Shown here piece by piece: positions 48,700-60,815 of a stretch of DNA of 64,000 bases; the stretch's first letter is position 1, and every line of letters begins with the position of its first letter. A program made the position numbers and the translations under genes. This DNA is from Distichodus sexfasciatus (Eukaryota > Chordata > Actinopteri > Characiformes > Distichodontidae). Where the stretch lies: contig JAVGVS010000295.1 in NCBI GenBank assembly GCA_032718565.1, forward strand, positions 253,032 through 317,031, read 5' to 3'. The notes beneath the pieces are model-generated. The model was given only the letters and a program-made list of their open reading frames with translations, ran no database searches and was not told the origin of the DNA.

Positions 48700-49020
48700 T
48701 TCACTTTCCCATTCCTTCTTCCTCTCGTGTCTACTGCTGGTTTACAGAGTGGTGGAGACAAAAGTCCCCAACTTAAATCCTTCCTCCTTCAGTGATTTGT
48801 GATTTGGGGCAGGAATCAGACGGTGTCCACTTGTTACACCCTCTGTGACCTCTTTGTCCTGCACCTGTGAGGAGTCCCCACACCCGCCCTTAGGTCGAGA
48901 AAACAGAACAAGAGTCAGGTTAGAGGTCGAGGGTCAGAGCACCAAGAAGAGGAAGTTTTTTTTTTGCCTCCCCCAAAACAGCAAGATGTTTATCACGCTG
49001 CAGAGTCTTTGCCAGCCCTG
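48700..49020. promoter_or_regulatory. Candidate element with a nuclear-receptor DR1 array
   Basis: Contains AGGTTA-G-AGGTCG-A-GGGTCA at 48917-48936, three nuclear-receptor half-sites in direct repeat with 1-bp gaps. DR1 sites are bound by COUP-TF, HNF4 and RXR-type receptors. The surrounding sequence is mixed and repeat-free. Confidence 0.38.
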
Positions 49021-49895
49021 ATGCACCATGAGAATAGCAAAAAAAATAATTCTATGGTGTCCTGAAGTTCCTTCTGTTTTGAACTCAAATTTTATGCTGC
49101 TAATATGATGTGTAATTACATGTCTGTGCGGTTTTTAAAAGATGCAATTTAGCAGCCACATGGGGAGGATCTGGTTGTATAGCAGGTGAAGTGACAGGTA
49201 CAGGCAGGAGTTGTGGACAAAAAAGGCATCCAAGAACCCTCAGCTTAGGAACTGAAGAAGTGGATTAGAGCAGTTGCAGAAACCCGCCCCAACATCTTGT
49301 CACCTGGTATGTTGGTATCGAATTTCACCCGAACAATGCCTTGTGTTTGGAAACAAACATGACTTCACAACAGCCCAAATGTGTTATAGTCACTTAGTAG
49401 TTAGCGTGGGAAACCTGGAGATTGGAAGTTGCACCTTGTTGCAATTCAAGTTTGAATGGATACACAAAATAAGAAGCCTAGCATTTTCCCCCTTTTATTT
49501 CAGGTCGTTCTTATTAAACATAATATTTTTGTTTGGTATGCACAGCATGTATAACCATTTGTAATGTTCATCCCAGGAAATGGCTCACTTATCAGCCAAT
49601 TCATCAATGTTGCTGCCATTTCATTTTCCTGGGTTCATCCGGTAGCTCTGGCATGCTAAACGGTTTCTTTTCTTACCTACAAATGTATTATTACACACAG
49701 ACACGAGTGTAACTATTATTGACAGATTACCATTGTTGTGAAAGCCCATTTCCTTTGTTTCCCAGAACTCTGTGTGAGAATTACATTGTTCTGAAATAAC
49801 ATGCAGAGGTTCTAGTCGGTAATCAGGGTGCAGGAATATTCATTCTTGAAATCTGCAAGATCAATCTATCACATCCCAGACAAAGAAAAATGGGA
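49021..49895. other. Non-coding DNA
   Basis: Nothing recognised; the 96-codon frame at 49274-49564 lacks support. Confidence 0.45.
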
Positions 49896-49899
49896 AAAA

Positions 49900-50275
49900 A
49901 GCAACAGTGACCAGGTACCAGCAGCGTTGCCCTCTTTGACCATTATGACGTGGCCATAATTATTGCACTTGCCCTTGCTGGCAAATCTGAGCTTGTAATT
50001 GAGGCACATCCTACAATTTGAACACTCCCAATCGACACACACATCGCAACACTGGTCAGAATTGACAGAAATCAGATTTATGGAGAAAGCTCATAAATCG
50101 TATCCTTAAAAAAACCTCTCTCTGCTATGACAAGCTATCCTTGGCGGTGGGAAAGGGAGCCTAATTGGGCGAGTGTGGTTTGGCCCAAACTCTCCCACCA
50201 GTATCAGTCGCTCTCAAATTGTGGCTCATGAGGGAATATGTGGGAGGAAGGCAAACACTTACCATGCCATTATTT

Positions 50276-50277
<2 letters not shown>
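49900..50277. promoter_or_regulatory. Candidate regulatory block
   Basis: Repeat-free mixed DNA ('gaccattatgacgtggccat' near 49938-49957 has a CRE-like TGACGTGG). Weak, composition-based. Confidence 0.25.
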
Positions 50278-50309
<32 letters not shown>

Positions 50310-50391
50310 TCAACCCCCCTCCCCAATCCCTATCCCCATCCCCTTCCCTACCTTCCCTTCCCTAACTCCCCAACCCTCCCTCACCATCAGC
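50278..50391 (+). repeat. (TC)n run and C-rich tract
   Basis: A (TC)n run (50278-50306) leads into a C-rich tract (50314-50391) with at least ten runs of three or more C. The minus strand therefore carries a long G-quadruplex-forming sequence; the + strand could form an i-motif or triplex. Confidence 0.88.
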
Positions 50392-50404
50392 CTCTCTGGG
50401 TAAC

Positions 50405-50900
50405 TTGATGGCAAATGGAAGGGGAGGGGCTCGGCGGTGGGCTCAGCGAATGGCGACACCTGCGGCGCCTCTGAATGCCGTGCTGCTCCTGCTCGCCTCG
50501 GAGCCCACCGACATTGTATGGTGTCGGAGAAAGGAGCCAGGGCCCCTTACCTGTGTGAGAGCAGGCACTCCGGCCCAACCTGGTCCCAACTGGCAGATTG
50601 GTAATGAGCGGGCTCGATGCGGTTAGGCTTGACTCTGGGCGCTGCCCCTTTTCCACCCACCCACCTCCACCCCCAACCCCAAGGGGGGGAGCAGAAATGT
50701 GGTAGGGGGATAATAAGTGGGCTGAGACACTCACCGTGGTGGTGATTCATGGAGGCCATCCGTCTGGGTTACCTTTCTCACCGTGGGCACAATGAGGACG
50801 GGCTCCCCCAGGGCTAGGAACAACACCACCAGATTGGCCCAGGAAGCCCCCAAGGGAGACAGGCCTTTCCCAGGGTACAAACACTGCGGTGCGCATCAGG
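50405..50900. promoter_or_regulatory. GC-rich block, possible exon or promoter-like element
   Basis: The richest C+G segment in the window, with CpGs (gctcggcggtgggc, cacctgcggcgcctct). On the minus strand it has two strong splice-donor matches: CACACAG|GTAAGG (exon end at 50551) and CACCACG|GTGAGT (exon end at 50735), the second 25 bases after an ATG in acceptable context (50757-50759). It may be a conserved enhancer or an exon-bearing locus of a minus-strand transcript. Confidence 0.35.
50735..50759 (-). CDS. Weak candidate first coding exon (25 bases)
   Basis: On the minus strand ATG GCC TCC ATG AAT CAC CAC CAC G is followed directly by GTGAGT. The peptide starts MASMNHHH. The only nearby acceptor (exon 50551-50634, AG at 50635-50636) has a poor pyrimidine tract, though the joined frame stays open. 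Unrecognised; speculative. Confidence 0.13.
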
Positions 50901-51693
50901 TTAATGTGAAACGTAAATACCTTGTTTGTTCCAAAATGGTGTTGCAGTCAAGTTGTTGAACACAAACACAAATGTTTTTTTTGGAAAGGACAATGTGTAG
51001 CCACATCGTCAAGGTTTATTTCATTACAACACTGAAACGTGTCAGCTGTGACTCTGGCTTTGATAGGGAATGGCGATGTATACAGATGATTAGGGGGGAA
51101 AAAATCAATATACTTGACGTATAAAACAGAATTTTAAGAACATGCAGACTGTGGAATGATTTAAGCAGTAAATATGATTGGAAACATGACTATGCAAATA
51201 CATAAAAATCTGTTTGTGTGGTTTGTTCTTTTTCAGTCTCTCTGTTAAGTGATATATCTTTACGGGCGTGTTTGTAGCAATTTGTTGAAAGGTTGAATGA
51301 TATTTTCAGACTTCAGGAAAGTAGCACACCTCGTCTACACTCTTATATGACGTTATGCATCACATCTGGTGTTATTTATTCTGACTATTATACTTTATAA
51401 GCATGCCAAGTTTATGAAACGCTGGAGATTCTATTTGATAAAGAAAGTGTACAGTGGATCAGAACTAAAGCAGAAAAAGTAAATAAGAGGTATCAAACAA
51501 CATGTTTGGCTAAAGGATTCTCAGACATTGCTAAAAATTAAATAAAGATACCTAACATTAGATATTCAGCTACGGAATATTATACAAAGAAAATCTTGAC
51601 CTGTCCCTTGTACCTTTCATTATTGGTGTTACTCTTTTATTTTAATATAAGCAGCAAGCAGGATTGAAATTTCGGACACAATACACATTCAAT
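50901..51693. other. AT-rich non-coding DNA
   Basis: An octamer ATGCAAAT lies at 51192-51199. Nothing else recognised. Confidence 0.5.
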
Positions 51694-52077
51694 TACACTC
51701 TTAGAACGAATGTATAGAAAAATTACACAAATCATGTGTAGCACTTTAGTTTACACATTTTGTGTTAATGCTTAATAAAATTGTGTTGGAAAAAGTCTTT
51801 TATACATAGTTATGTGTACTTTTAAAAATGTACACAACATGTGCGTTTGTTCACAGCTTTCAACACAATATGCGTAACCAAGAACAGCACGTGTTAATAT
51901 TATACATGTTTACACATCTTTGTGTTATCTTTATTGACACTTTCACTGTGTCAAAGGTGCTAACACAGTAAATGAGTTAAAATTGACACAAGAAATGTTG
52001 TCCCAAAACTCACCCATTAATGTGTAAGAATTTGATACAGTTTGTGTCCATTTTAACACATCTTTTCTAAGCGCGTA
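51694..52077. mobile_element. MITE with TA target duplication
   Basis: Ends form inverted repeats: TA-CACTCTTAGAA at the left and TTCTAAGCGCG-TA at the right (9 of 11 positions match), each flanked by TA, the target of Tc1/mariner-type elements. The interior (about 380 bases) is full of the word 'tgtgtaa/ttacaca' in both orientations and has no coding capacity, as expected of a non-autonomous element. Confidence 0.72.
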
Positions 52078-53948
52078 CCAACGCTCACAAACTCTTCTTT
52101 AGGCAGAATTCGTCCATGGTCTGTACATTTTTGAGCTTTAAAAAGAAGAAATTTGAATTATTTTGTGTTTCTTTTAGGAATGGCATGCAAATACACTGTT
52201 AGGTACTGTATACACAGTTCAAGCATGGAATTCAATTCAGTGTATGGAAGAGGTAGAAAGGGGATTTCATCTGAAACCCAGACAGCCCAGGGGAAGATGT
52301 CCTCTAATGGACCAGACACTAATTGTCTTACTTTCATATAGTCTGTTTTGAATTCTGTACATGTCATTTTACTCCCATGACCATATGATTCATTGTTGCG
52401 TAGCCTTGATTGCGGCTCTGGGATGATCTGGGATCTGGAAGATCTTTTTAACTGTGAACTTGATGCTGATTGGTTATAAATTAGCATATGAACAGCTTCC
52501 ATCTTGTGACATACATTTCTTTGTTTGAGAGTCCCATCTGTGTAGGGTGTTGTAGTGTAGTGCAGAATAAATAAGAATAAATAAAGCATGCCACGAACAA
52601 GAATAAGTCATAGGAGTCTTTTAGGTTCATGATTGCTCAACCAGTGTTCACTGCACTGAGTCTATTTTCACAGCAGTCAGTCCCCTTTACGTGCTTGTGT
52701 TCTTATTCCTGACCTTCCATATTTCTATTTCTATAGAAATAGCAATTTTTTACAGAAATTGACTGATGCCAAGAAAAAACAGAACTCACCATGATGCTAC
52801 TTGGGTAAGTATGATTATTAGCCAGGCTTTTAGAAGCACTATAAGCACTAAATTGGTTAATTATAATCAGCCGTTATATGGAACCTCAAGACACAGAAAT
52901 ATTCGGGGTGGCAGCTAACCACTTGAGCCAGTCTTGAAATTTCTTCCCCCCCCCCCGACTATTCCTAGTGGATCTACATTTAGTTAAATAATAAAATCAA
53001 GGCACTCGTAAAAGCGCCTTAGGTGGATACTTTCACAGAATTTACAAGAGCAAAGTGTGGATGTGCTTTGCATATTTTATATTTGCATATTTTATTTTCT
53101 GCACTTGCATCACTCTTTCAGATTAATGCATAAGAAAGCCATATTTCTGGCATCTGTGATTTAACTTGAAAAACTTGCTTATTAGCTTCTGCTCTCAGCT
53201 TGGTATTTTAGTGAAAGGCAGCGCATTTGTAAAGGCAAGCAGTTGTGTCTGTAACTGTTACATCCCTCTTGCAAGGAATATGCAAAATATTTACAACCTG
53301 AAACCTTCTTGAGTCCCAACTGCTAGACTTATCCGTCTGACAGGCTTTTCCAAATATGCTGGAAGTTGTGCCATTATGAGGTAATTACTATTCGCTCTCT
53401 GAAAACTGTGCGGGGGTGACGGGGGTGTGGCAGTCATTTTTAGCTCATCATCTATTCATGTATCTTCAGTTGCTAGATGAGCTAAAAGATGTGGTGTTTA
53501 ATTTATGCAACATGCCTTTCATTAGTTACTTCAGTTTCACAGAGGAAATGGACATGATTTTATTGAACTTCAAACATTTACACCACCACAGGATGGGAAG
53601 CTTCAATTTTCAATTGTTTAATACTCTTTGAAGAGAATAATAATAAAAATGCTGGTAAGAGACTTAAAACTGAACATGCTATTAATATAGTTAAAAAGCA
53701 CAATTTCACATAGTTTGTAGTTTATATCTATTTTGTAACTAAGCTCAAGATGGTACTGCATATGTATTAAGTATGTAGCATGGGAGAAGCAAAAGTTTGG
53801 GTCATATTTATTTATTTATTTATTGGTCAAATTAATCCTCTCCATTAAAAAGAGGCTACAGACAATAATTGATCTGAGAAACCCTAATCTGTACAATACA
53901 CAGCAGTGTCCTATGTTAGTCTCCTCTTTTGATGGAAATGTACACTTT
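52078..53948. other. AT-rich non-coding DNA
   Basis: Octamers at 52185-52192 and 53081-53088; a C10 run near 52947; a TTTA run at 53806-53824. The 143-codon minus frame (52158-52589) has no splice signals, family resemblance or codon bias and is treated as chance. Confidence 0.45.
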
Positions 53949-54119
53949 TATTTACATTTACATCTAGGGTATTTAGCAGATATTCTTATCCAGAGCGTCT
54001 CCCATTTCCTAACTTCCGGAACAGTCTCCGTGGAGCAATCAAGGGTTAAGAGTCTTGCTCAGGAACCCAGTGGTGGTAGTACTAAAGGTAGGATTCGACT
54101 CCGTGATTTCTTGACCTTC
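53949..54119 (-). mobile_element. tRNA-derived fish SINE, minus strand
   Basis: Reads as the reverse complement of the copy at 17.84 kb: 'tttacatttacat', 'cttatccagagcg', 'atttcctaact', 'acagtctcc', 'gggttaagagtcttgctcag'. Box B is on the minus strand (GAGTCGAATCC, about 54087-54097). Confidence 0.82.
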
Positions 54120-54430
54120 ATTTAGAGATATTCATGTCCAGTTGAAAACCAGTCATGGTTAAATGCTGGAAATCAGTTTCTTTGATAAATATAACCAGTC
54201 AAATTGGTAGCCAAATTTGAATTATTAAAATATATAAGCAAGCTGAAAGGTAGAATTGTGTGCAGTGCATGTGTAAGAACCTCTTCAGTGCTAATCATGC
54301 TGGCTGAGAGAATGCCAAGAATGAGGTTTCTTATTTTAATTTAAAACCACATAGTTTATTTGAGTGATTTTTTTCAATATTTAGAAGGAAAATTTCAATG
54401 TATGGAAAAGAGAAGACTTATCTATTGAGA
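54120..54430. other. AT-rich non-coding DNA
   Basis: Nothing recognised. Confidence 0.5.
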
Positions 54431-54434
54431 AGGT

Positions 54435-54725
54435 GTGAACAAGAAGGAGATGGTGTGCCATTCAGACTATAGAAGTTTGCCTGACAGGATAGCAGAAGAG
54501 CACCCGACTGAGTTGCAGGATGAAGGGCATCTCGAGTCTCCTATCTCTGGCCTTTGTGGCAAATGCAGAGGCCCGCCTTTGGTTTGTTTACTCTTTCCTC
54601 CAGACAGACTGTCCACTCTGATTGTCTTCCCAGAGCAATCTTGGAGCGATCTTGGGTGTACAAAAACAACTGGGCAAAGTAGCACCGGCTATTTGAGTAT
54701 TTGTAAACATTTAGTAAAGGATTGA
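54435..54725. promoter_or_regulatory. Candidate regulatory block
   Basis: Mixed composition with CpGs, open on both strands (96 and 72 codons) but no splice sites. Possibly a conserved element. Confidence 0.25.
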
Positions 54726-54799
54726 CATACCGGTTGAAAGACTGAAAAATGGTGAATGCAATGTCATAAGTGTATGCAAGGGATTTTTGCCGCTAAAAC

Positions 54800-55152
54800 A
54801 TTACATTTAAATTTACATCTACCACATTTAGCAGATGCTCTTATTCAGAGTGATGTACAACAATGCTTTGTATTCTATGTATTCTTGCATTCTTCAAGCC
54901 TGTAAATTCAGACGTAAATCAACAACTGTCATCCAACTAAGTATCTGCCAGCTATGTTACAAACTATGACAAACCCTGTCAAAGAAAAAGCCAGACGTTA
55001 AGGCACAGACAACATGTGGGCTAGTGAAAGAGAAAAAGCAAAGTAAAACAATAAGTATGAGGAGTAGTTCTTATTCTAAATGCTCCTTGAAGAGGGAATT
55101 TTAAGGCAAGGTTAGAAGACAGCAAGGGATTCAGAAGTTCTGATAAGAGATG
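54800..55152 (-). mobile_element. Fish dispersed repeat with SINE-type tail
   Basis: Starts with the tail 'catttagcagatgctcttat' and 'cagagtgatgtaca', then continues through 'gtaaatcaacaactgt', 'tgctccttgaagaggg' and 'gaagacagcaagggattc'. These phrases recur in a common dispersed repeat of otophysan fishes (from memory; a library search is needed). Longer than the tRNA-SINE copies and lacking their head, so a different family sharing the tail. Confidence 0.6.
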
Positions 55153-56790
55153 TGTAACATATCATTAAGTCATAGATGATGTATAAGCTGATGATACTTT
55201 CCAAGAGGTGTAACACAGAGCTGCAAAACTACAACCAGGGTTGATGTCCTTTCCAGACCCTATGAGAGTAAACCATCAATATCCACACAGTTAAAGTACC
55301 TGCTAGATTGCCATGGTTTTTAAATCTAGGGAAAACAAACATTGTATATTTAGAAATTATGTATTAACCTTGCCTTTAGTATCTGCATATACATTCATGA
55401 AGATATTCTTGGTTTTATGCAAAAAGAACTTCTTATAGGGGAGCAATAAATTGTTTTCCACAATAAGAACAAAACCTGCATCCTTTAGACATGAAAAAAT
55501 GGATAAAACAGAGCAATTACTTTAACCAATAAACAAGTAATAGTTTCGTAATAATGATGTAATAACAAACCTTATAAAACTGTAATATGCACGAACCCAA
55601 CATAATTAGGTTTGGTTGATCAAAACAACACAATGATGCTATACAGATTTTGCTTCATTGATCCAGTCATCAATGAAGAAATGCAGTTTTTCTTAACACC
55701 GTTCACCTTTCAGTGTTATCACAAGTCACAAATGTACCCACAGATTTCAAGAGGTTAAACACACCAGTTAAATAGCTTCACTTACCATTTTTTAAACACT
55801 GGTTAAGAAGGAACACAGTGTTTTTGGCTCAACTGCTAGTATTTATAATTCCAACATTAAACACTGACAGAATATTCCAAGGTTATGCAGTATAAATTAC
55901 GTACCAACACCATAAGATGCAGGATTATCTACATCTGCATGGAAACAAATATTTACTTACTGAAGAATCCTGTTTATACAGAAATATAGCAGCAGTCACT
56001 GTGGCTCGGGCGCCAGGCGGGGAAGTTGTCACAGCAGCAGTTTGAAAAGGTGTTTGATATGTTGAAACATAGGTAAAGCCCCTCAGTCACATTACACGTA
56101 ATAGCAGATCTCTTTGAACCATGTGACACTGCTTAGAGCAATTGGAGCAGGAACCGGCGAGGCTTTCTTCATGTGACTTTCTAATTAGAGTCTTTATGCC
56201 AAGACTAACGTCAACGAGGCAAACTATTTGTGACACTTAGTGGAAGAAGAATGTGTTTTGTGTAAATAGTCCAGACCCATGCTTTTGCCTTCTATTTACA
56301 TTATATTGCAACACTGACTGTACTAAAGTGTGTTCGTATGATTTGATCATTTTCATACATTTTAGATTCTGCTTGCACAAAAGTTTAAGACCCTACTTTA
56401 GACTTATTCATCTCATTTTTCTGTAAAATCCTTTCTGCTGTCACACCAACCCGTTTGATAGGAGGAAATAGTTTCACATGGCAGCTTCTGTACTCGCACA
56501 GACAAAAGTTGCTGACAGATTTTTCTTAATGATAAATGGACTAGCCTTTGTGAAGTTTTATAATAATACATTGCAACATTTGCCTTTGCCTTTCTTGTTT
56601 CATTTTTGAACTCTTTTGAACTAGAGACGAAGAGTACCAGAACATTATGACTCCATCTTCTAAGATAATGTATCATCATAAACTGTTCTTCATACAAAGA
56701 GAATGTAGGAGCATGCACTAATATCCATTGTTCCCTTTTAAACATTTAAATACATCTTGCATTTTAGACTCTAATACCAATTTAAGGGTG
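55153..56790. other. AT-rich non-coding DNA
   Basis: A CpG-bearing patch at 56000-56220 may be conserved. The 110-codon minus frame at 56413-56745 has no support. Confidence 0.45.
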
Positions 56791-56809
56791 AGAATGATAC
56801 CTCAATTGA

Positions 56810-56960
56810 AGGAGATTAAGAGACAATTAAGAATAAACGATAATTAATTTGTGAGTTTGTTTTTAAGAGAGTCATAATTAGCTTTAAGGCCATGGTGCAG
56901 GGATTAATGCAAAGATAATTAAATTGTGAGGTTTTGAAGGTTTCTGGGACAAACTGGATC
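56810..56960. promoter_or_regulatory. Homeodomain-site cluster with a repeated module
   Basis: Three TAATTA cores within about 80 bases (near 56841, 56875 and 56917), plus CAATTAAG and GGATTAATG words. A 20-bp phrase, GATAATTA(A)TTGTGAG.TT, occurs at 56839-56859 and again at 56914-56934. Looks like a conserved enhancer core. Confidence 0.45.
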
Positions 56961-57285
56961 CATTACATCACTATGATTATTTAATGAAAAATATGCTACT
57001 TAAAGGATCAGAATATTTTTATAAGACAATTTTCATTTCTTACTGCTCAACTCTGGGCCTATTTGTAAGTCTAAAAATTAACTTTTAAAAAGGTAAAAAA
57101 AAAAAAACTTCTCAATGATACTCAAAATCTTGAACGCCGCAACAAGTGAAAACTCTCCAACATCAGTAAAGTATATAGAACTTATTTCCAACCCTGTGCT
57201 CCTGACTGATCTCCCTGTGGACGTAACATGAACTTGACCATCTTATTTTAGCAAAAAAGCTAGAAGTTTTGGCCCATGCTCTGAG
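56961..57285. other. AT-rich non-coding DNA
   Basis: An A12 run at about 57097-57108; nothing else. Confidence 0.5.
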
Positions 57286-57289
57286 TGGT

Positions 57290-58140
57290 ATTCGGTTTAC
57301 AGCATGCATGCATAGGCTAGACGATGAGAGGACACAGATGCCCCATTACGACGAGTGTACAGTGGCACGAAGTGAAGCAAAGTGCTCTATTCAAGGCAGA
57401 ATCAGAGTATGGTTTGTTCAGCTAACCAAATAGCACCTTTCATCTTTGGCTGCTTTTTAGGGACATTGAAGTGGAAGATAAACTTTGCTCCTCTCTCTCT
57501 CCTCTCTCTTGGTGAGTGCTTGACACCCCCCATTAAGGAGCTTTGCTCAGGTTGCCACAAATCAGCACAGGGAAAGTTAGTGAATGTAACGAGGGCCCTT
57601 TTTAAAGGGAGCGGCGGGCTTTGCTAGAATGAAGCACACCTGGGCGCAAGCTCGACTGGCATCAGAGACGGGGGCTCACAAAGACGTGTGTGACAGTCTA
57701 ATTAGGCCGGTCCAAGAAAGAAAGACAATTAAGGGTGGTGTCTCCTTGTGCAGCGGCAGCAGCAATCTTTCATAACCAAAAATACTTTCTCCTTTTCAAT
57801 TAACCTTTACTGTTGGTACATGTCCTGTGCGGCCCCCCCATTGACCTTTGCTACTATCAAAATATATGCAGTCAGTCTTCCCCTCTGCCAGGGCAAGAAC
57901 TGGAGCTTATAAAAATCTATCAAAACACCTACGAAAAGTCATGGGAATGACACCGAGCAAGCGGCTTCTGTCGCAGAAATAGAAGCGAGTGCTTTTGAAA
58001 TAGCCTGCGATACAAGCGGCGGGATGACTTGTCATCCAGGATGTCATTTGTGAACATTTGCATGTTAGGAAGATGGATGGGGGGAAACTCATTTCTGCAC
58101 CCTGTCACAGATGTCACACAGTTATGGACCATCATTTCTA
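57290..58140. promoter_or_regulatory. Candidate conserved enhancer block
   Basis: CpG-bearing, repeat-free. The part 57660-57800 ('gtctaattaggccggtccaa', 'gacaattaagggtgg', 'ttcaattaacctttac') is dense in homeodomain cores; an octamer ATTTGCAT is at 58056-58063. Strong enhancer-like look, inferred only. Confidence 0.42.
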
Positions 58141-58700
58141 GTACAGTTTCTGTACTTCTGAGTTGAAAGTTAATGCAGCCTATAGGCCTAAGTGTTTATT
58201 GGCGTCACAGACGCTAATACACATAAGACCCAGGTCAAAAAGAACAGGACAAGGAAAAATACAAATCAGCAAATTTTATTAGGCCTTTATCCTGTTCACA
58301 TCAAATTGGATCTATCCTGGGGTCGGGCACACTAATGGGCAGTTATCTCATTTCTCGTACTTCCACTGAAATGATGTTCATATCTGCAGAGACAGCGAGA
58401 GTGAGCCCAGAAAAAAAATCTGCAATTTTTTTTTTTTATCTTGGAACATTGGTTTATCATAAGACCTCTTATTAAACCTGGACTCTAATTTTCTCCTTCT
58501 CGCTTAGGGGGGCTTTTTATGATTATGGTTACCAAGGTGACGTTCGTTACGGCCTTAGCAAAACAACGCCAGTGTCAACGGAGTGAATAACCAAGAGCAA
58601 GGTGAGCACCGCTGTGGAAAATTGCATGCCATTACTGTTAATATTTACTCATTAAAAAAGCCAGTGGTCGGAGGGATGCTTGCACAATTCCTAATTTTTC
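58141..58700. promoter_or_regulatory. Candidate regulatory block with an X-box-like site
   Basis: GTTACCAAGGTGAC at 58528-58541 matches the RFX X-box with one mismatch in the second half. A CpG-rich patch (acgttcgttacgg) follows. Confidence 0.3.
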
Positions 58701-60815
58701 AAATCAACTGCTGCACATACCCTTCATTATGACCTCAGACTAAACAAGACAGGGCTGAGCATATTGTGGGTGTACTTTCATTGTTTTTCTGCTAGAATAA
58801 AAATCACATCTTTCGAGCTTTGTAAGAATGTGATCATAGGGATCAGGAAGGGGGCGAGGAATTGAAACTTTGCTGAAGAGTTATTAAAACATGTCTCATT
58901 TTGAGATTCCTTTTAAGTACAAAGCATTTGATGGCATTTTGTTTATCACAGATAGAATTTAATATACAATAATATAAAATCTGATGGTAACAACAAGAAC
59001 AATGGTAAAAATTTACTGATAAATACAGTCTTAAGCTAACACCTATTTTAACCTAATAGTCCAGACAAAAACTTTCAAGATGGTGAGGTAGCCTTGGAGT
59101 AGGTGGGTGTATAAAACTCAAAAAGACTCATTCAGGTTTAAAAACACACAGTGACCGAAGTCTGCCAAACAGAGACAAGGTGAACAATGGAGACAGAGAG
59201 AGGAGAGAGAAAGAGAGATGGAGAGGCTTTTGTATCTGAGCATTTTTTCCTCTGTGAAATAATGTCTAATTTTGTCTGAGTGGTTGGATTGCTTGACAGG
59301 TACGTTATTTTAGCTGTGGACAGTGAATGACAAAACAATAGGGCACTGAGAGAAAATTGTACCAAGAAGAAGATAGCAATGAAACGCTTCCTTGTGAACC
59401 AGGAAACTCTTCCCTGTGTGTCAAATTATCAAAACCTGGAGTTTCAGAGCATGAACTCTGAGACAAAATTGATATGACAGGGATAAAAAAAGAATAGCTG
59501 TCTGTCACTGCATAAAGATTGCACACATCCAGCTAAGATGTAGAGCTACTTATGGCATCTAGCTTCTGAAAGTGTTCTGCAATAACAGCAGAGGACAGAG
59601 CTGGGGTCTGTATGACATTAGACACAGCTCGATGTTCTGTACTGATGATCTGTTTCATCTGACATTGTGTGATCAGCTGTTGTTGACACATAGTTGTAGA
59701 TGTAGAAATTGTGGTTTCTAATTTGTGTTATCCATTAAAATGAAGCAAGAGAGTTCTGAAGTATTGTATTAATTATGTGTATCAATTCAGCAATCTAGTC
59801 TTTTTTTCTATGTATAATGTTTCAAAATGGTTGAGTTTATGATGTGGATAAGCCATAACCTTGGTTGGTACAATAGTGCTGCTGAAAGAACTCTTTCCTA
59901 AAAACAATCCATCAGTAATAAGGTCATAGTGATAAAAAATTTATTCTGTCTCCTAACATATTTCATTTATTATTGTCAATATTGACATACATTGATACAT
60001 TGGCATATATCCTACATTTTAACAAAACAGCATGTTTGAATAAATTACAAACAAACAAAAAGAGGCTTATATACCCTATCTATTGATGGTTATTTTCTTG
60101 AGTCATCCTCTAGTTTTTTTTAATAAACACTAAAGTCTTGGACCATAGATGTAACAATGGTATTGATGTGTATAAAAGCCCATCGATGTGGCTCTGCTGC
60201 ATCAAAACGTTTGATCGAATTGGACACCTAACACCAGGCAAATACCACCCAAATATCATTCAGGCAACAGAGGCTTCTTGTCAAAAACTCAGTTGATTAA
60301 TAGTATTGTTCTGTGTAATTAACAAAGTGCAAAATGTAAGAACAACTGGTAAGATACGTTACTGTAGATTTAAATAGAAAATGTAATGTAGTGTACATTA
60401 TCTCAGTCAATACAAATTTGCACACAGGTATTATTTCTGTTTTTAAAATTGCTTTTAATGCTCCCTGTGTGTCCCCTCGCTCTCTTTGTGTGTATGTTCA
60501 GCCCTCCTTTCATCTGCATGTGTGCCTATGCATTGTGTTAATGACAAAAGAGTTAAGTTTATCTGAACTGAGAAACCTAATAAAGTTGTAGGTGAAGGCA
60601 AACATGTGGTAGGAGACAAAATAACATGTTACAGCCTCATTGAAAAAAAATATCTGAATTCAAGCAACGTTTCTGTGGTGAGAATCTTAATAGCAAATCA
60701 CACTAATAAGAACCTAAAACCTTATAGATCAAAGGAACATGCTACATTTTTGCTGGACCTTTTAGCTGGATCTAAAAGTGTGCTATGCAACAGTGCCATG
60801 ACACGAGTGAATGAC
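58701..60815. other. AT-rich non-coding DNA
   Basis: A purine-rich GAGA stretch at 59188-59225. No gene or repeat family recognised. Confidence 0.45.
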
